From assembly GCA_017555925.1 (NCBI GenBank), contig JAFZFL010000014.1, positions 1-7,643 on the forward strand: DNA of 7,643 nt. Direction: 5' to 3'. The translations under genes and the position numbers were made by a program. The notes beneath the pieces are model-generated. The model saw nothing but the letters and a program-made list of their open reading frames with translations. It was not told the origin of the DNA and did not search any database. The DNA is from Bacteroidales bacterium. Its GTDB lineage: Bacteria; Bacteroidota; Bacteroidia; Bacteroidales; UBA932. The stretch's first letter is position 1. Each line of letters opens with the position of its first letter. Positions 1 through 7,335 of this stretch are shown here, piece by piece.

Positions 1-1
1 G

Positions 2-535
2 ATTGCAATGAATGAGTTTTTCCTTGAAACAAAGCCAGACATGCTTGTTTCAGGTATCAATCACGGGTCAAATGCCTCTGTAGCCTCTGTATACTCCGGA
101 ACACTGGGAGCAACAGCAGAGGGTGCAATATACGGAGTGCCATCGATGGGCGTATCAATAGATACTCATAACCCAGATGCCGATTTCTCCGCTGTAACCG
201 AATATCTTCCAAAAATCATTGGAAACTTCATCTCAAATCCACCAAAAAAAGGTGTATACCTCAATATAAATTTCCCCAAAGGGGGAACAGAGGCTGTAAA
301 AGGGATAAAGTTTGCCAAACAGGGAGAGGGAATGTGGATAAAGGAGTTTGACAAGAGAACCGACCCCCATGGCAGGGAGTACTACTGGATGACAGGCCAT
401 TTCAATGATACTGAAACAGATATGTCTGGAGACCATAAAGTTGTGGCCGACGGTTACATATCAATAGTTCCACACAATATAGACACAACAAATTATCAGG
501 AGATGGAGCGTCTTCAAAATTGTTGGCAACTATAG
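2..535 (+). CDS. surE: 5'/3'-nucleotidase SurE, C-terminal part (5' end outside window)
   Basis: SurE is a metal-dependent phosphatase that dephosphorylates nucleoside 5'- and 3'-monophosphates. The frame is open from the first bases, so the gene begins upstream; the ATG at base 8 is an internal Met. Visible, counting from that Met, are SGINHGSN (15-22), whose Asn18 corresponds to the family's metal-binding Asn, then YSGTLGATAEGA (29-40) and PSMGVSID (45-52), all typical of the SurE Rossmann-like core. The end (GYISIVPHNIDTT) matches the usual family C-terminus. SurE proteins are about 250 residues long, so roughly 70-80 N-terminal residues, including the DDG metal-binding motif, lie outside. 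It is followed after 58 bp by lpxB on the same strand, a pairing I recall as common in Bacteroidota. No defect is seen in the visible part. Confidence 0.95.
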   Translation: MAMNEFFLETKPDMLVSGINHGSNASVASVYSGTLGATAEGAIYGVPSMGVSIDTHNPDADFSAVTEYLPKIIGNFISNPPKKGVYLNINFPKGGTEAVKGIKFAKQGEGMWIKEFDKRTDPHGREYYWMTGHFNDTETDMSGDHKVVADGYISIVPHNIDTTNYQEMERLQNCWQL

Positions 536-593
536 GAGTTAAATAGAGATTAAAGTTCAAACTAATTGGACCAAACCAAATAAATAATTTCAA

Positions 594-1790
594 ATGAGAT
601 ATTATCTTGTTGCAGGAGAGGCTTCAGGTGACCTTCATGGCTCAAACCTCATCAAAGGACTGAAAGTTGCAGATCCTAATGCCGAGTTCCGCTGTTGGGG
701 TGGAGACCTTATGGAGGCTGAAGGTGCCAAACTTGTAAAACACTATAAAGATAGCGCCATAATTGGATTTGTGGAGGTGCTGATGAGTCTTAAGAGACTT
801 CTCGGCAACCTTAAAATGTGCAAAAAGGATATTTTGGAGTATAAACCCGATGCGCTCATACTTATCGATTACCCGGGTTTCAACTTCAGAATAGCAGAGT
901 TTGCAAAAAATAATGGGATAAGGGTATTCTACTACATTGCTCCAAAGGTATGGGCATGGAAAGAGAAGAGAGTACACAGACTCAAAAAATTTGTTGACCG
1001 CCTCTTCATCATTTTTCCTTTTGAAATAGAATATTTTAAAAAATGGGGTATTAATGCCATCTATAATGGAAATCCTCTTCTCGACAGTGTAGACAACTTC
1101 AAATATTCACACGAGAGCCGTGATGAGTTTGACAGAAGATGCTCACTTATTCCCAAAAAACCTGTTATTGCCCTGCTTGCCGGTAGCCGTAAAGGTGAAA
1201 TAGGTTATCTGTTACCCCGAATGGCCAAGCTGATTGACCACTACCCTCAGTACCAGTTTGTATTGGCAGGAGCTCCAGCCACAGAAACAACCATATACAA
1301 GAACATTCTTGACAAATTCAACATAAAGCTTGTTACAGAAAATGAGACTCCTGACGGCAATAAAAGGGAGATAAAATTATTGAAGGGAGAAACATACTCA
1401 ATTCTCAAACATGCAGAAGCGGCAATAATAAGTTCGGGCACTGCAAGCCTCGAAGCGGCGCTTATTGGAACTCCTCAAGTAGTGTGTTATGGCGGCAATG
1501 AGATAAGTTACCGCATAGCCAAATGCTTTGTAAAGCTCAAATATATAAGTCTGGCCAACCTGATTATGGATGCAGGACTATTTAAAGAGCTTATACAACA
1601 TGACTGCACCCCTACTCTTATAAAGAAGGAACTTGACAGACTCCTCAGCGATACTCCATACAGGGAGAAGATGATTGAAGAGTATACCAACGTAAGGAGG
1701 GTGCTTGGAGGGAAAGGCGCATCTGAAAGGGTAGCGAACTCCATGGTTGCAGAGCTTGAAGCAATGATTAAGGCAGATAAATTAAAATAA
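594..1790 (+). CDS. lpxB: lipid-A-disaccharide synthase LpxB
   Basis: This GT19-family glycosyltransferase condenses UDP-2,3-diacylglucosamine with lipid X to give lipid A disaccharide 1-phosphate, at the cytoplasmic face of the inner membrane. The 398 residues are near the usual 380-400 and look complete. Seen in order: the N-terminal VAGEASGDLHGS (6-17), GFVEVL (58-63), IDYPGFN (91-97) with the conserved Asp92, PKVWAWKEKRV (117-127), the nucleotide-binding-type ALLAGSRKGEI (193-203), and SSGTASLEAAL (280-290), which carries the conserved Glu of the sugar-nucleotide site. The start is fixed by the MRYYLVAGEASGD beginning. It lies 58 bp after surE and 19 bp before dapF and is probably cotranscribed with them. 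The upstream gap is AT-rich, with no clear Shine-Dalgarno, terminator or promoter match. It implies a lipid A-containing outer membrane. Confidence 0.97.
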   Translation: MRYYLVAGEASGDLHGSNLIKGLKVADPNAEFRCWGGDLMEAEGAKLVKHYKDSAIIGFVEVLMSLKRLLGNLKMCKKDILEYKPDALILIDYPGFNFRIAEFAKNNGIRVFYYIAPKVWAWKEKRVHRLKKFVDRLFIIFPFEIEYFKKWGINAIYNGNPLLDSVDNFKYSHESRDEFDRRCSLIPKKPVIALLAGSRKGEIGYLLPRMAKLIDHYPQYQFVLAGAPATETTIYKNILDKFNIKLVTENETPDGNKREIKLLKGETYSILKHAEAAIISSGTASLEAALIGTPQVVCYGGNEISYRIAKCFVKLKYISLANLIMDAGLFKELIQHDCTPTLIKKELDRLLSDTPYREKMIEEYTNVRRVLGGKGASERVANSMVAELEAMIKADKLK

Positions 1791-1809
1791 ACAGAAATAG
1801 AATAAATAT

Positions 1810-2664
1810 ATGAAAATTCATGCTTACAAATATCAGGGAGCAGGCAATGATTTTGTAATCCTTGACAATAGAAACTGGGAGTATGACTTCCTTACCAATG
1901 AGCACATCAAACTATTGTGTGACAGACGTTTTGGAGTTGGTTCAGATGGACTTATGCTTTTGGGCAAGAGTGAAAAATATGATTTTTCAATGCGCTACTT
2001 CAATGCAGACGGATATGAAGGCTCAATGTGCGGAAACGGTGGCAGATGCCTTGTTGCATTTGCAGCCCATAGAGGAATCAAAAAGTTTGAATTTGAGGCT
2101 ATAGACGGTTATCATCATGCAGAAGTTCTTGAATATACAGAACACAGATGTATTGTCAAATTGAAAATGATTGATCTTGAAGAGTGCCAGAAATACTCCA
2201 ACAACGCATACTTCCTTAATACCGGATCGCCTCACTACGTTGAGTTTGTAGAGGATGTAATGAACTATCCGGTAGACGAAAAGGGCAAATATTGGCGCTA
2301 CCATCCCGATTTTACCGGTGGAACAAACGTAAACTTTGTTCAGATATGCGACAATAAAATAAAGGTGCGCACATATGAACGCGGTGTCGAGGCCGAGACA
2401 TTTGCTTGTGGAACAGGAGTTACAGCATCATCCATTGCAACTTACCTGTATGAACAGAATAAAGGCTTTGCCCATAAGGAGTGCTATACAGAGTCTCCAC
2501 AAGGTGAAAACTCTAAAGATATGGAGTCTGTAAAATATGATATACAGGCCCTTGGCGATAATCTCGCAGTAAACTTCAAGTTCAACAAAAATAGCAGGCT
2601 CTTTTCAGACATTTATCTTACTGGGCCCGCTACATTTGTATTTGACACTCTTATAGAGATTTAA
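1810..2664 (+). CDS. dapF: diaminopimelate epimerase DapF
   Basis: DapF interconverts LL- and meso-diaminopimelate in the cytosol by a cofactor-free two-cysteine mechanism, feeding peptidoglycan and lysine synthesis. The 284 residues show the two pseudo-symmetric halves: GAGNDF (10-15), FGVGSDGLM (41-49), the first catalytic Cys74 in MCGNGGRC (73-80), then GTNVNFVQ (171-178), YERGVEAET (189-197) and the second catalytic Cys200 in ACGTG (199-203). Both catalytic cysteines are present, so the enzyme should be active. The length is at the upper end of the usual 265-285. The start follows lpxB by 19 bp with an AT-rich leader. The TAA stop lies inside the end of the convergent YggS-family gene, leaving no room for an intergenic terminator. 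I recall dapF often sitting beside the aminotransferase dapL in Bacteroidota; dapL is not in this window. Confidence 0.97.
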   Translation: MKIHAYKYQGAGNDFVILDNRNWEYDFLTNEHIKLLCDRRFGVGSDGLMLLGKSEKYDFSMRYFNADGYEGSMCGNGGRCLVAFAAHRGIKKFEFEAIDGYHHAEVLEYTEHRCIVKLKMIDLEECQKYSNNAYFLNTGSPHYVEFVEDVMNYPVDEKGKYWRYHPDFTGGTNVNFVQICDNKIKVRTYERGVEAETFACGTGVTASSIATYLYEQNKGFAHKECYTESPQGENSKDMESVKYDIQALGDNLAVNFKFNKNSRLFSDIYLTGPATFVFDTLIEI

Positions 2665-3341
2665 TATACACGCTCTCCAAAAATTCGTGTTCCAATGCGA
2701 ACTAAAGTACTTCCGTACTCAAGAGCAATCCTGTAATCATTGCTCATACCCATTGAGAGCTGGTTAAAGTTTGGAAATTTGTCGGGATATCCTGTTCTTA
2801 CAGAATTGAATACTCCCGACAATTTTTTAAACTCACTTCTGATCAGATCCTCATCATCTGTAAAGGATGCCATTCCCATCAAGCCGCACAACTCCACACC
2901 CTCAAGCGGATTTTCTGCAACCTCATCGAGAATTTCATATAACTCTTCCTGAGAAAAACCCTGTTTGCTCTCTTCGGTAGCAACAAAGAGTTCAAGAAGG
3001 CAATTCACCTTAAGACCTCTTGCAACCGCATATTTGTTAATCTCCATTAACAGGCGTTTGCTGTCAACTGAGTGTATTAAGGAAACATACGGAATTACCA
3101 TTTTTAGTTTGTTGGTCTGAAGATGGCCTATAAAGTGCCACTCAATATCACTTGGTAAAACAGGCGCCTTTGCCGACAATTCCTGCGGCCTGCTCTCGCC
3201 AAAAATTCTCTGGCCTGCATTATAGGCCTCCATCACAGATTCTGCAGGATGGAATTTTGAAACTGCCACCAACCTTGCGGATGACGGCAGTTCACTGTTT
3301 ATATTGATTATCTCTTGTGCAATTGACATAATCTGACTCAT
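2661..3341 (-). CDS. YggS/PLPBP-family pyridoxal 5'-phosphate-binding protein
   Basis: Members of this family (YggS, PROSC, PLPBP) are single-domain fold-type III PLP-binding proteins, related to the alanine racemase N-terminal barrel, which keep vitamin B6 and amino/keto-acid pools balanced; no catalytic reaction is firmly assigned. The 226 residues match the usual 220-235. Seen: LVAVSKFHP (24-32), with Lys29 the expected PLP Schiff-base lysine; RIFGESRPQE (45-54); WHFIGHLQTNKLK (68-80); LSMGMSNDY (195-203); and STLVRIGTRIFG (211-222), whose Ser/Thr-rich and Arg positions bind the PLP phosphate. Met5 is a possible alternative start (MSQIMSIAQ). It lies 21 bp after the yidC stop codon and is probably read from the same transcript. 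Its 3' end overlaps dapF tail-to-tail by 4 bp. It is intact, with no odd residues at the PLP site. Confidence 0.95.
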   Translation of the reverse strand: MSQIMSIAQEIININSELPSSARLVAVSKFHPAESVMEAYNAGQRIFGESRPQELSAKAPVLPSDIEWHFIGHLQTNKLKMVIPYVSLIHSVDSKRLLMEINKYAVARGLKVNCLLELFVATEESKQGFSQEELYEILDEVAENPLEGVELCGLMGMASFTDDEDLIRSEFKKLSGVFNSVRTGYPDKFPNFNQLSMGMSNDYRIALEYGSTLVRIGTRIFGERVY

Positions 3342-3362
3342 TTTTCAATTATTTGGGAGAGG

Positions 3363-5285
3363 CTATTTTTTGCTTCTCTCCTGCATCCTGCGATCCATTT
3401 CCCTACGTCTCGCCTGCTGTTGTCTCTGCATTTCAGCCTGCTGTCTCTGCATCTCCTCCAATCTCATCTGCCATTTTGATTTTGGCTTTGCTTTTGAGCT
3501 TGATGCTTTAGCCTGCAGTTGGGCATAAATCTTCTTCTCATCAACAAAGAATTTTCTGATTGTCCAGGTCTGAATTATAGTAATGATGTTTGACAACATA
3601 TAATAATAACTCAAACCACTGGAGAAATTGTTACAGATTACAACCATAAAGATTGGCATAAAATATAGCTGCATACCTCTCATACCAGCCATATTAGGAT
3701 CTTGTGGCATCTGGTCCATGTTCATCTTTGAGTAGAAGAACATTGAAACACCCATCAAGAGGGCAAAAAGGCTTATGTGGTCGCCATACAATGGAATATT
3801 GAAAGGCAAATCAAGAATTGAATCATATCCGCTCAAATCCTTTGTCCACAAGAATCCCTCCTGGCGCAACTCAAATGATGCAGGGAAGAAACGGAACATG
3901 GCAAACAGGATAGGGAACTGCAATAACATTGGAAGACATCCTCCAAACATGCTTACACCTGTTTTGCTGTATAGGGCCATTGTCTCCTGCTGCTTCTTCA
4001 TGGCATCCTCTTTCTTTGGATATTTGGCATTGATCTTCTCAATCTCAGGTTTCAAAACCCTCATCTTTGCAGATGACATATAGGATTTGTATGTAAGAGG
4101 GAATACAATAATCTTTATAAAGATGGTTAGCAAAAGAATTATCAAGCCGTAATTTGAAATGAACTTGCTCAAGAAATCAAAACAGTTGATAATTATAACT
4201 CTGTTTATCCATCCAATCAACCAACCGCCAAGAGGAACTATCTTTTCAAATCCATAATCATAGCTCTTAAGAGTCTTATAGTGGTTTGGACCGAAATAGA
4301 ACTCAAACGGTATTGTCACATTCTCTGCCGCATTGTACTCTACCTGCATTTTTGCACTGCAATCCATAAGCTCGCCGGTAGCATAGTAGCCATCCTGAGT
4401 ATTGAATTTGTATGACAAATCGCCACCGGTAAAATCATTCTTTGCTACAAGAATTGAAGAGAAGAACTGCTGTTGGAATGCAAACCACTCAAGTTTGGTT
4501 GTAAGTTCCTTGCCGCTTGCCTCTTTTCTCAAACCAAGATCCTCCACACTCTTCTCATTTGGGTATTTGTAAACAATGGTAGAGTAGTTCTTCTCATTGT
4601 CATAACCCTTCTCAAGTCTTGGGATATTAAGATTCCAATCTACACCAATCTGTGAAAGGTTTCTTGAGATATACTTGTTCATACCCACCATATTTACATC
4701 AAAGTTGAGCATATAGCTATCTGCAGGCAATGTGTAAATATAATCGATATATGCATCTCCCCTGAAGGCTAATCTCATAACTAAAGAAGTGTCAGTAGAT
4801 GAAACCCTGGTAAAATTGAAATCATCAGTACTTATCTGTTGGTCTGTATAGAATGAGAGTGCAAAATCACTTGCTCCTCTCTTTACAAGATTAAGGTCAA
4901 GACTGTCGTATGTATAATAATTCTTTACCTGAACCTCATAAGGTTGGGCACCTTTAGTTGTAAAAACAATCTTTAATTTATCATTCTCAAGTGTATAGTA
5001 CTCTGCTTCCGCTTTGCTTGCAGCCTCCAACAATGAATCTGCGTATACAGGAGCTTGCATCACCTCCTGTGCAAATTGAGTATTTGCAGCCTGTAAACTG
5101 TCGGGAAGATAATTTAATGCTGTTGAATCTATTTTTGGTGCATTTTTTAAAGCCTCTGCTTTTGCAATTGAATCTGCCACAAATTGGGCTCTCTGCTGCT
5201 CATTGAATACCTTGGTATTATACCAGCTGAAACCAATTAGAATAATACCAATCAGTACAAAACCAATGATAGTGTTCTTGTTCAT
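3363..5285 (-). CDS. yidC: membrane protein insertase YidC
   Basis: YidC inserts and folds inner-membrane proteins, alone or with SecYEG. The 640 residues are longer than the 548 of E. coli. Order: N-terminal membrane anchor (about 6-21); an Ala/Glu/Gln-rich linker (about 25-95); the periplasmic beta-supersandwich domain P1 (about 98-345); an amphipathic helix (about 352-375); then the conserved five-helix core at about 378-397, 447-467, 501-518, 537-553 and 557-576. The family motif FPLTYKSYMSSAKMRVLKPEI lies at 395-415, and the cytoplasmic hairpin (414-440) is present. The functional arginine of the first core helix (Arg366 in E. coli) is replaced by Lys391. The tail (about 590-640) is basic and Gln/Met/Arg-rich, as in YidC proteins thought to contact ribosomes. 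The gene lies 59 bp after the DUF349 gene and 21 bp before the YggS-family gene. No separate promoter is evident, so cotranscription is likely. Confidence 0.97.
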   Translation of the reverse strand: MNKNTIIGFVLIGIILIGFSWYNTKVFNEQQRAQFVADSIAKAEALKNAPKIDSTALNYLPDSLQAANTQFAQEVMQAPVYADSLLEAASKAEAEYYTLENDKLKIVFTTKGAQPYEVQVKNYYTYDSLDLNLVKRGASDFALSFYTDQQISTDDFNFTRVSSTDTSLVMRLAFRGDAYIDYIYTLPADSYMLNFDVNMVGMNKYISRNLSQIGVDWNLNIPRLEKGYDNEKNYSTIVYKYPNEKSVEDLGLRKEASGKELTTKLEWFAFQQQFFSSILVAKNDFTGGDLSYKFNTQDGYYATGELMDCSAKMQVEYNAAENVTIPFEFYFGPNHYKTLKSYDYGFEKIVPLGGWLIGWINRVIIINCFDFLSKFISNYGLIILLLTIFIKIIVFPLTYKSYMSSAKMRVLKPEIEKINAKYPKKEDAMKKQQETMALYSKTGVSMFGGCLPMLLQFPILFAMFRFFPASFELRQEGFLWTKDLSGYDSILDLPFNIPLYGDHISLFALLMGVSMFFYSKMNMDQMPQDPNMAGMRGMQLYFMPIFMVVICNNFSSGLSYYYMLSNIITIIQTWTIRKFFVDEKKIYAQLQAKASSSKAKPKSKWQMRLEEMQRQQAEMQRQQQARRREMDRRMQERSKK

Positions 5286-5302
5286 CTCTATTTCTCTTTA
5301 TT

Positions 5303-5318
5303 ATTCTACTATTCTACT
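5303..5318. repeat. 8-bp tandem direct repeat in the DUF349-yidC gap
   Basis: ATTCTACT occurs twice in immediate succession within the 59-bp AT-rich gap upstream of yidC. On the coding (minus) strand it reads AGTAGAAT twice. No promoter or terminator is recognisable around it. It is most likely a small slippage duplication with no known role. Confidence 0.6.
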
Positions 5319-5344
5319 GAATTATTACTTATTTTTATCAAAAT

Positions 5345-7234
5345 TTAGAATTGATTGTCAATCACTTTAATCTTCTCTTCAATCTGAATCATCTCGTTCT
5401 TTGCAATCTCAATCTTCTTCTGAAGATCTGAGATAAGAGCATCTGCACTCTTTGATTTTGCAAAGAATCCCATATTGTTCTCGTAAGTGGCAATATCCTG
5501 CTCAATTTTTCTGTATTTGGCCACCAGTTTCTCACGTTCATTCTTTAAGCCTCTTGTACCCTTACCCGAGTTCTTGAGGTCGGTAACCATTTTCTTGAAT
5601 TTATTGAGTTTCTTCTCACTGTCCAAAGAACGTATATCTGCAAAATGGGCATCCATAGCACTGTTCCATGCTTTCTGAACAGACTCCTTCTCTTTGATTG
5701 GAACAAAGCCAATCTCATTCCATCTGTTCTGGAACTCTCTCATTGCAGCAATGTTCTCATCTTTTGAATCACTTATTTTGAATTCTTTAACCTCTTCAAT
5801 AAGAGCAAGTTTTGCAGCAAGATTCTCTTCATAATTTTCTGCAAGCTGTCCTAACTGCTTAGATTTATTTTCAAAGAAGAAATCACACGCAGCTCTAAAT
5901 CTCTTCCATACAATCTCAGACTGTTTTCTTGCAACAGGTCCCACCTCTTTCCACTGTTTCTGAATATTGATCAACTGGTCTGTTGTCTTCCTCCAATCAT
6001 CACTGTGCATAAGAGCCTCTGCCTGCTCACACAAAGCAATCTTCTTTGCAAGATTCTCCTCCATTATATTTTTGAAATTTGCATAATAGAGACGTTTAGC
6101 ATCATAGAACTTGTCACATGCCATTCTGAATCTGTCATAAATCTTCTGGTTCTCCTTTTTGGCAGCAAAACCAATATTTTTCCATTTAGCCTGAAGCTCC
6201 TCCATCTTTTTGGTAGCAACATTCCAATCATTGGATTCCGAAAACTCAGAATTTACAATCTCCTCCGCCTTTTCGCATATAGCCAACTTCTCTGCAAGAT
6301 TCTTTTTCTGTTCCTCTTTCAATCCCTCAAAGAAATTCTGATGCTTCTTGTTGATTACTGTTGTAATAGCCTTGAATCTTCCCCAAATAGACTCCCTATA
6401 CTCTTTTGCAACCGGTCCCAACTCTTTCCACTCTTCATGCAATTTTTGCAACTCCTTGAAAGCAACTACAATATTAGGTTCGCTTTCAAGAGCCTCTGCC
6501 TTCTCGCACAATTTTGTTTTAAGTTCAAGATTCTTCTTGAAATCCAAATCTCTGAACTCGTTATTAATTTTTATATAGTCATAGAATTTCTCAACATACA
6601 GCTGATAAGACTCCCATAAATCCTTAGCTTTGTTTTGTGGAACCAATGTAATTGCCTTCCACTGATTCTGAAGCTCTCTGAAAGCAGGGAATGTTGAGTT
6701 AACATCCTCTGTACTCTCCAAAAGTTCCTTTATCTTTTCAATAATCTCAAGTTTCATTGCAAGATTTTCCTCTTTTTGCTGCTCCAGTTTCAAAAGATAT
6801 TCAGCTCTTGAGTCCTTATAATGTGAATATAGGTTCTTGAATGCCTTCTCAACCTCAATAAACGGATTGTCTGGCCCCTGAGCAGCCTGACTCTCTTCAA
6901 TCTCTGAAGTCTCAATCACAGCATCAGTTCCGGCCTCACCATTAACATCACTATTTTGAAGAGGAGCCACATACAAACCTGCAGCAGCCTTCTCTCTCTT
7001 GAGAATCTTGTAAAAAGCAGTTTTAATGAGCTCTGCACTCTTGTACAGTTCCTGCTGATCATCTCTCACCAACATCTGATGGAACAGATCAACAAGTTCA
7101 TCCATACTCATTTGAGAATAATCAGGAAGCTCTTTTAAATCCATATTATCAGCAATTTCTAGCATTTCCTGTGTTGAATCCTGTAACTCAATACTTTGAT
7201 TCATTTCACTTAAAGCGGTAGTATTTTCTTCCAT
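5345..7234 (-). CDS. DUF349 repeat protein, coiled-coil rich, function unknown
   Basis: This 629-residue protein is Glu/Lys-rich and highly helical, with no signal peptide or membrane segment, so it is probably cytoplasmic. After an acidic, low-complexity N-terminal part (about 1-120) it holds five DUF349 units. Each has a leading NLAxKLxxCExAE-like helix, a conserved Trp in a QxxWKEIGPV-like motif and a following IWxRFxxACDxFF-like helix. The Trp residues are at 192, 269, 351, 428 and 505, giving spacings of 77, 82, 77 and 77. About 540-629 is a C-terminal coiled coil ending KIKVIDNQF. I chose the ATG at 7234 (MEENTTALSEM). An upstream in-frame TTG at 7273 would add 13 hydrophobic residues, but it lies inside a promoter-like TATATTTG, so it is unlikely to be the start. 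DUF349 has no assigned activity that I know of. It is first in a probable operon with yidC and the YggS-family gene, and divergent from trmD. Confidence 0.9.
   Translation of the reverse strand: MEENTTALSEMNQSIELQDSTQEMLEIADNMDLKELPDYSQMSMDELVDLFHQMLVRDDQQELYKSAELIKTAFYKILKREKAAAGLYVAPLQNSDVNGEAGTDAVIETSEIEESQAAQGPDNPFIEVEKAFKNLYSHYKDSRAEYLLKLEQQKEENLAMKLEIIEKIKELLESTEDVNSTFPAFRELQNQWKAITLVPQNKAKDLWESYQLYVEKFYDYIKINNEFRDLDFKKNLELKTKLCEKAEALESEPNIVVAFKELQKLHEEWKELGPVAKEYRESIWGRFKAITTVINKKHQNFFEGLKEEQKKNLAEKLAICEKAEEIVNSEFSESNDWNVATKKMEELQAKWKNIGFAAKKENQKIYDRFRMACDKFYDAKRLYYANFKNIMEENLAKKIALCEQAEALMHSDDWRKTTDQLINIQKQWKEVGPVARKQSEIVWKRFRAACDFFFENKSKQLGQLAENYEENLAAKLALIEEVKEFKISDSKDENIAAMREFQNRWNEIGFVPIKEKESVQKAWNSAMDAHFADIRSLDSEKKLNKFKKMVTDLKNSGKGTRGLKNEREKLVAKYRKIEQDIATYENNMGFFAKSKSADALISDLQKKIEIAKNEMIQIEEKIKVIDNQF
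5639..6769 (-). repeat. five tandem DUF349 units within the coding sequence
   Basis: Five protein-level repeats of about 77 residues (231 bp) run head to tail. The conserved Trp codons lie at 6659-6661, 6428-6430, 6182-6184, 5951-5953 and 5720-5722. Successive spacings are 231, 246, 231 and 231 bp; the longer one reflects five extra residues near NSEFSESNDW in the third unit. The units have diverged: units 2 and 4 share EWKELGPV/QWKEVGPV, units 3 and 5 share KWKNIGFA/RWNEIGFV, and unit 1 (QWKAITLV) is the most different. Outer boundaries are approximate. Confidence 0.85.
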
Positions 7235-7238
7235 AACT

Positions 7239-7254
7239 TTAGTTTTAAAACTAA
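7239..7254. repeat. perfect 16-bp palindrome in the DUF349 gene leader
   Basis: TTAGTTTTAAAACTAA is a perfect inverted repeat with 8-bp arms and no spacer. It lies 4 bp upstream of the DUF349 gene ATG and downstream of the promoter-like element at 7271-7278, so it would be in the 5' untranslated region. It could be an operator, or just AT-rich chance. With no loop and only two G:C pairs it is a poor RNA hairpin, and it lacks the U-tract and GC stem of a terminator. Confidence 0.5.
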
Positions 7255-7270
7255 TAAAAATAATAACTTG

Positions 7271-7278
7271 CAAATATA
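7271..7278 (-). promoter_or_regulatory. Bacteroidota -7-type promoter element before the DUF349 gene
   Basis: On the minus strand this reads TATATTTG, an exact match to TAnnTTTG, 36 bp upstream of the chosen ATG at 7234. The nearest upstream minus-strand TTTG is at 7307-7310, giving a 28-bp spacer, longer than the usual 19-21, so the -33 element is weak or absent. It would drive the DUF349-yidC-YggS group. Its last three bases form the TTG of the alternative longer reading frame, which argues against that start. Confidence 0.5.
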
Positions 7279-7327
7279 AGCAAAAAAAATCTCATAGATT
7301 CATATACAAACCATAATATAAAATAAT

Positions 7328-7335
7328 TACCTTTG
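7328..7335 (+). promoter_or_regulatory. Bacteroidota -7-type promoter element before trmD
   Basis: TACCTTTG matches the Bacteroidota -7 consensus TAnnTTTG exactly and ends 4 bp before the trmD ATG. I see no good TTTG (-33) element 19-21 bp upstream. If it is used, transcription would start at or within a few bases of the start codon, giving a leaderless or nearly leaderless mRNA. No Shine-Dalgarno sequence is present in the gap. Confidence 0.45.

Noticed and set aside
536..593. A promoter or riboswitch in the surE-lpxB gap.
   Set aside because: The 58 bp are AT-rich with no TAnnTTTG match, no Shine-Dalgarno and no visible stem; it looks like an ordinary intra-operon spacer.
642..977. A 111-codon open frame on the minus strand, inside lpxB.
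   Set aside because: It fully overlaps a clear lpxB with all family motifs; its translation has no domain signature.
1489..1496. LpxB reads CYGG at 299-302, where I half-remember a basic residue after the Tyr in relatives.
   Set aside because: I cannot align it here, and the flanking PQVVCY and NEISYRIAK look normal, so I do not claim a missing functional residue.
2600..2720. A bidirectional terminator at the dapF/YggS-gene junction.
   Set aside because: I looked for a GC-rich stem followed by T-runs on either strand and saw none; TGGGCCCG at about 2621-2628 is a short palindromic core without a T-tract.
3775..4083. A 102-codon open frame on the plus strand, inside yidC.
   Set aside because: It is antisense to the conserved membrane core of yidC and has no recognisable protein features.
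6005..6619. A 204-codon open frame on the plus strand, opposite the DUF349 gene.
   Set aside because: It is the reverse complement of a Lys/Glu-rich helical repeat gene, which naturally gives a Leu/Phe/Cys-rich open frame. The translation echoes the repeats and shows no recognisable domain.
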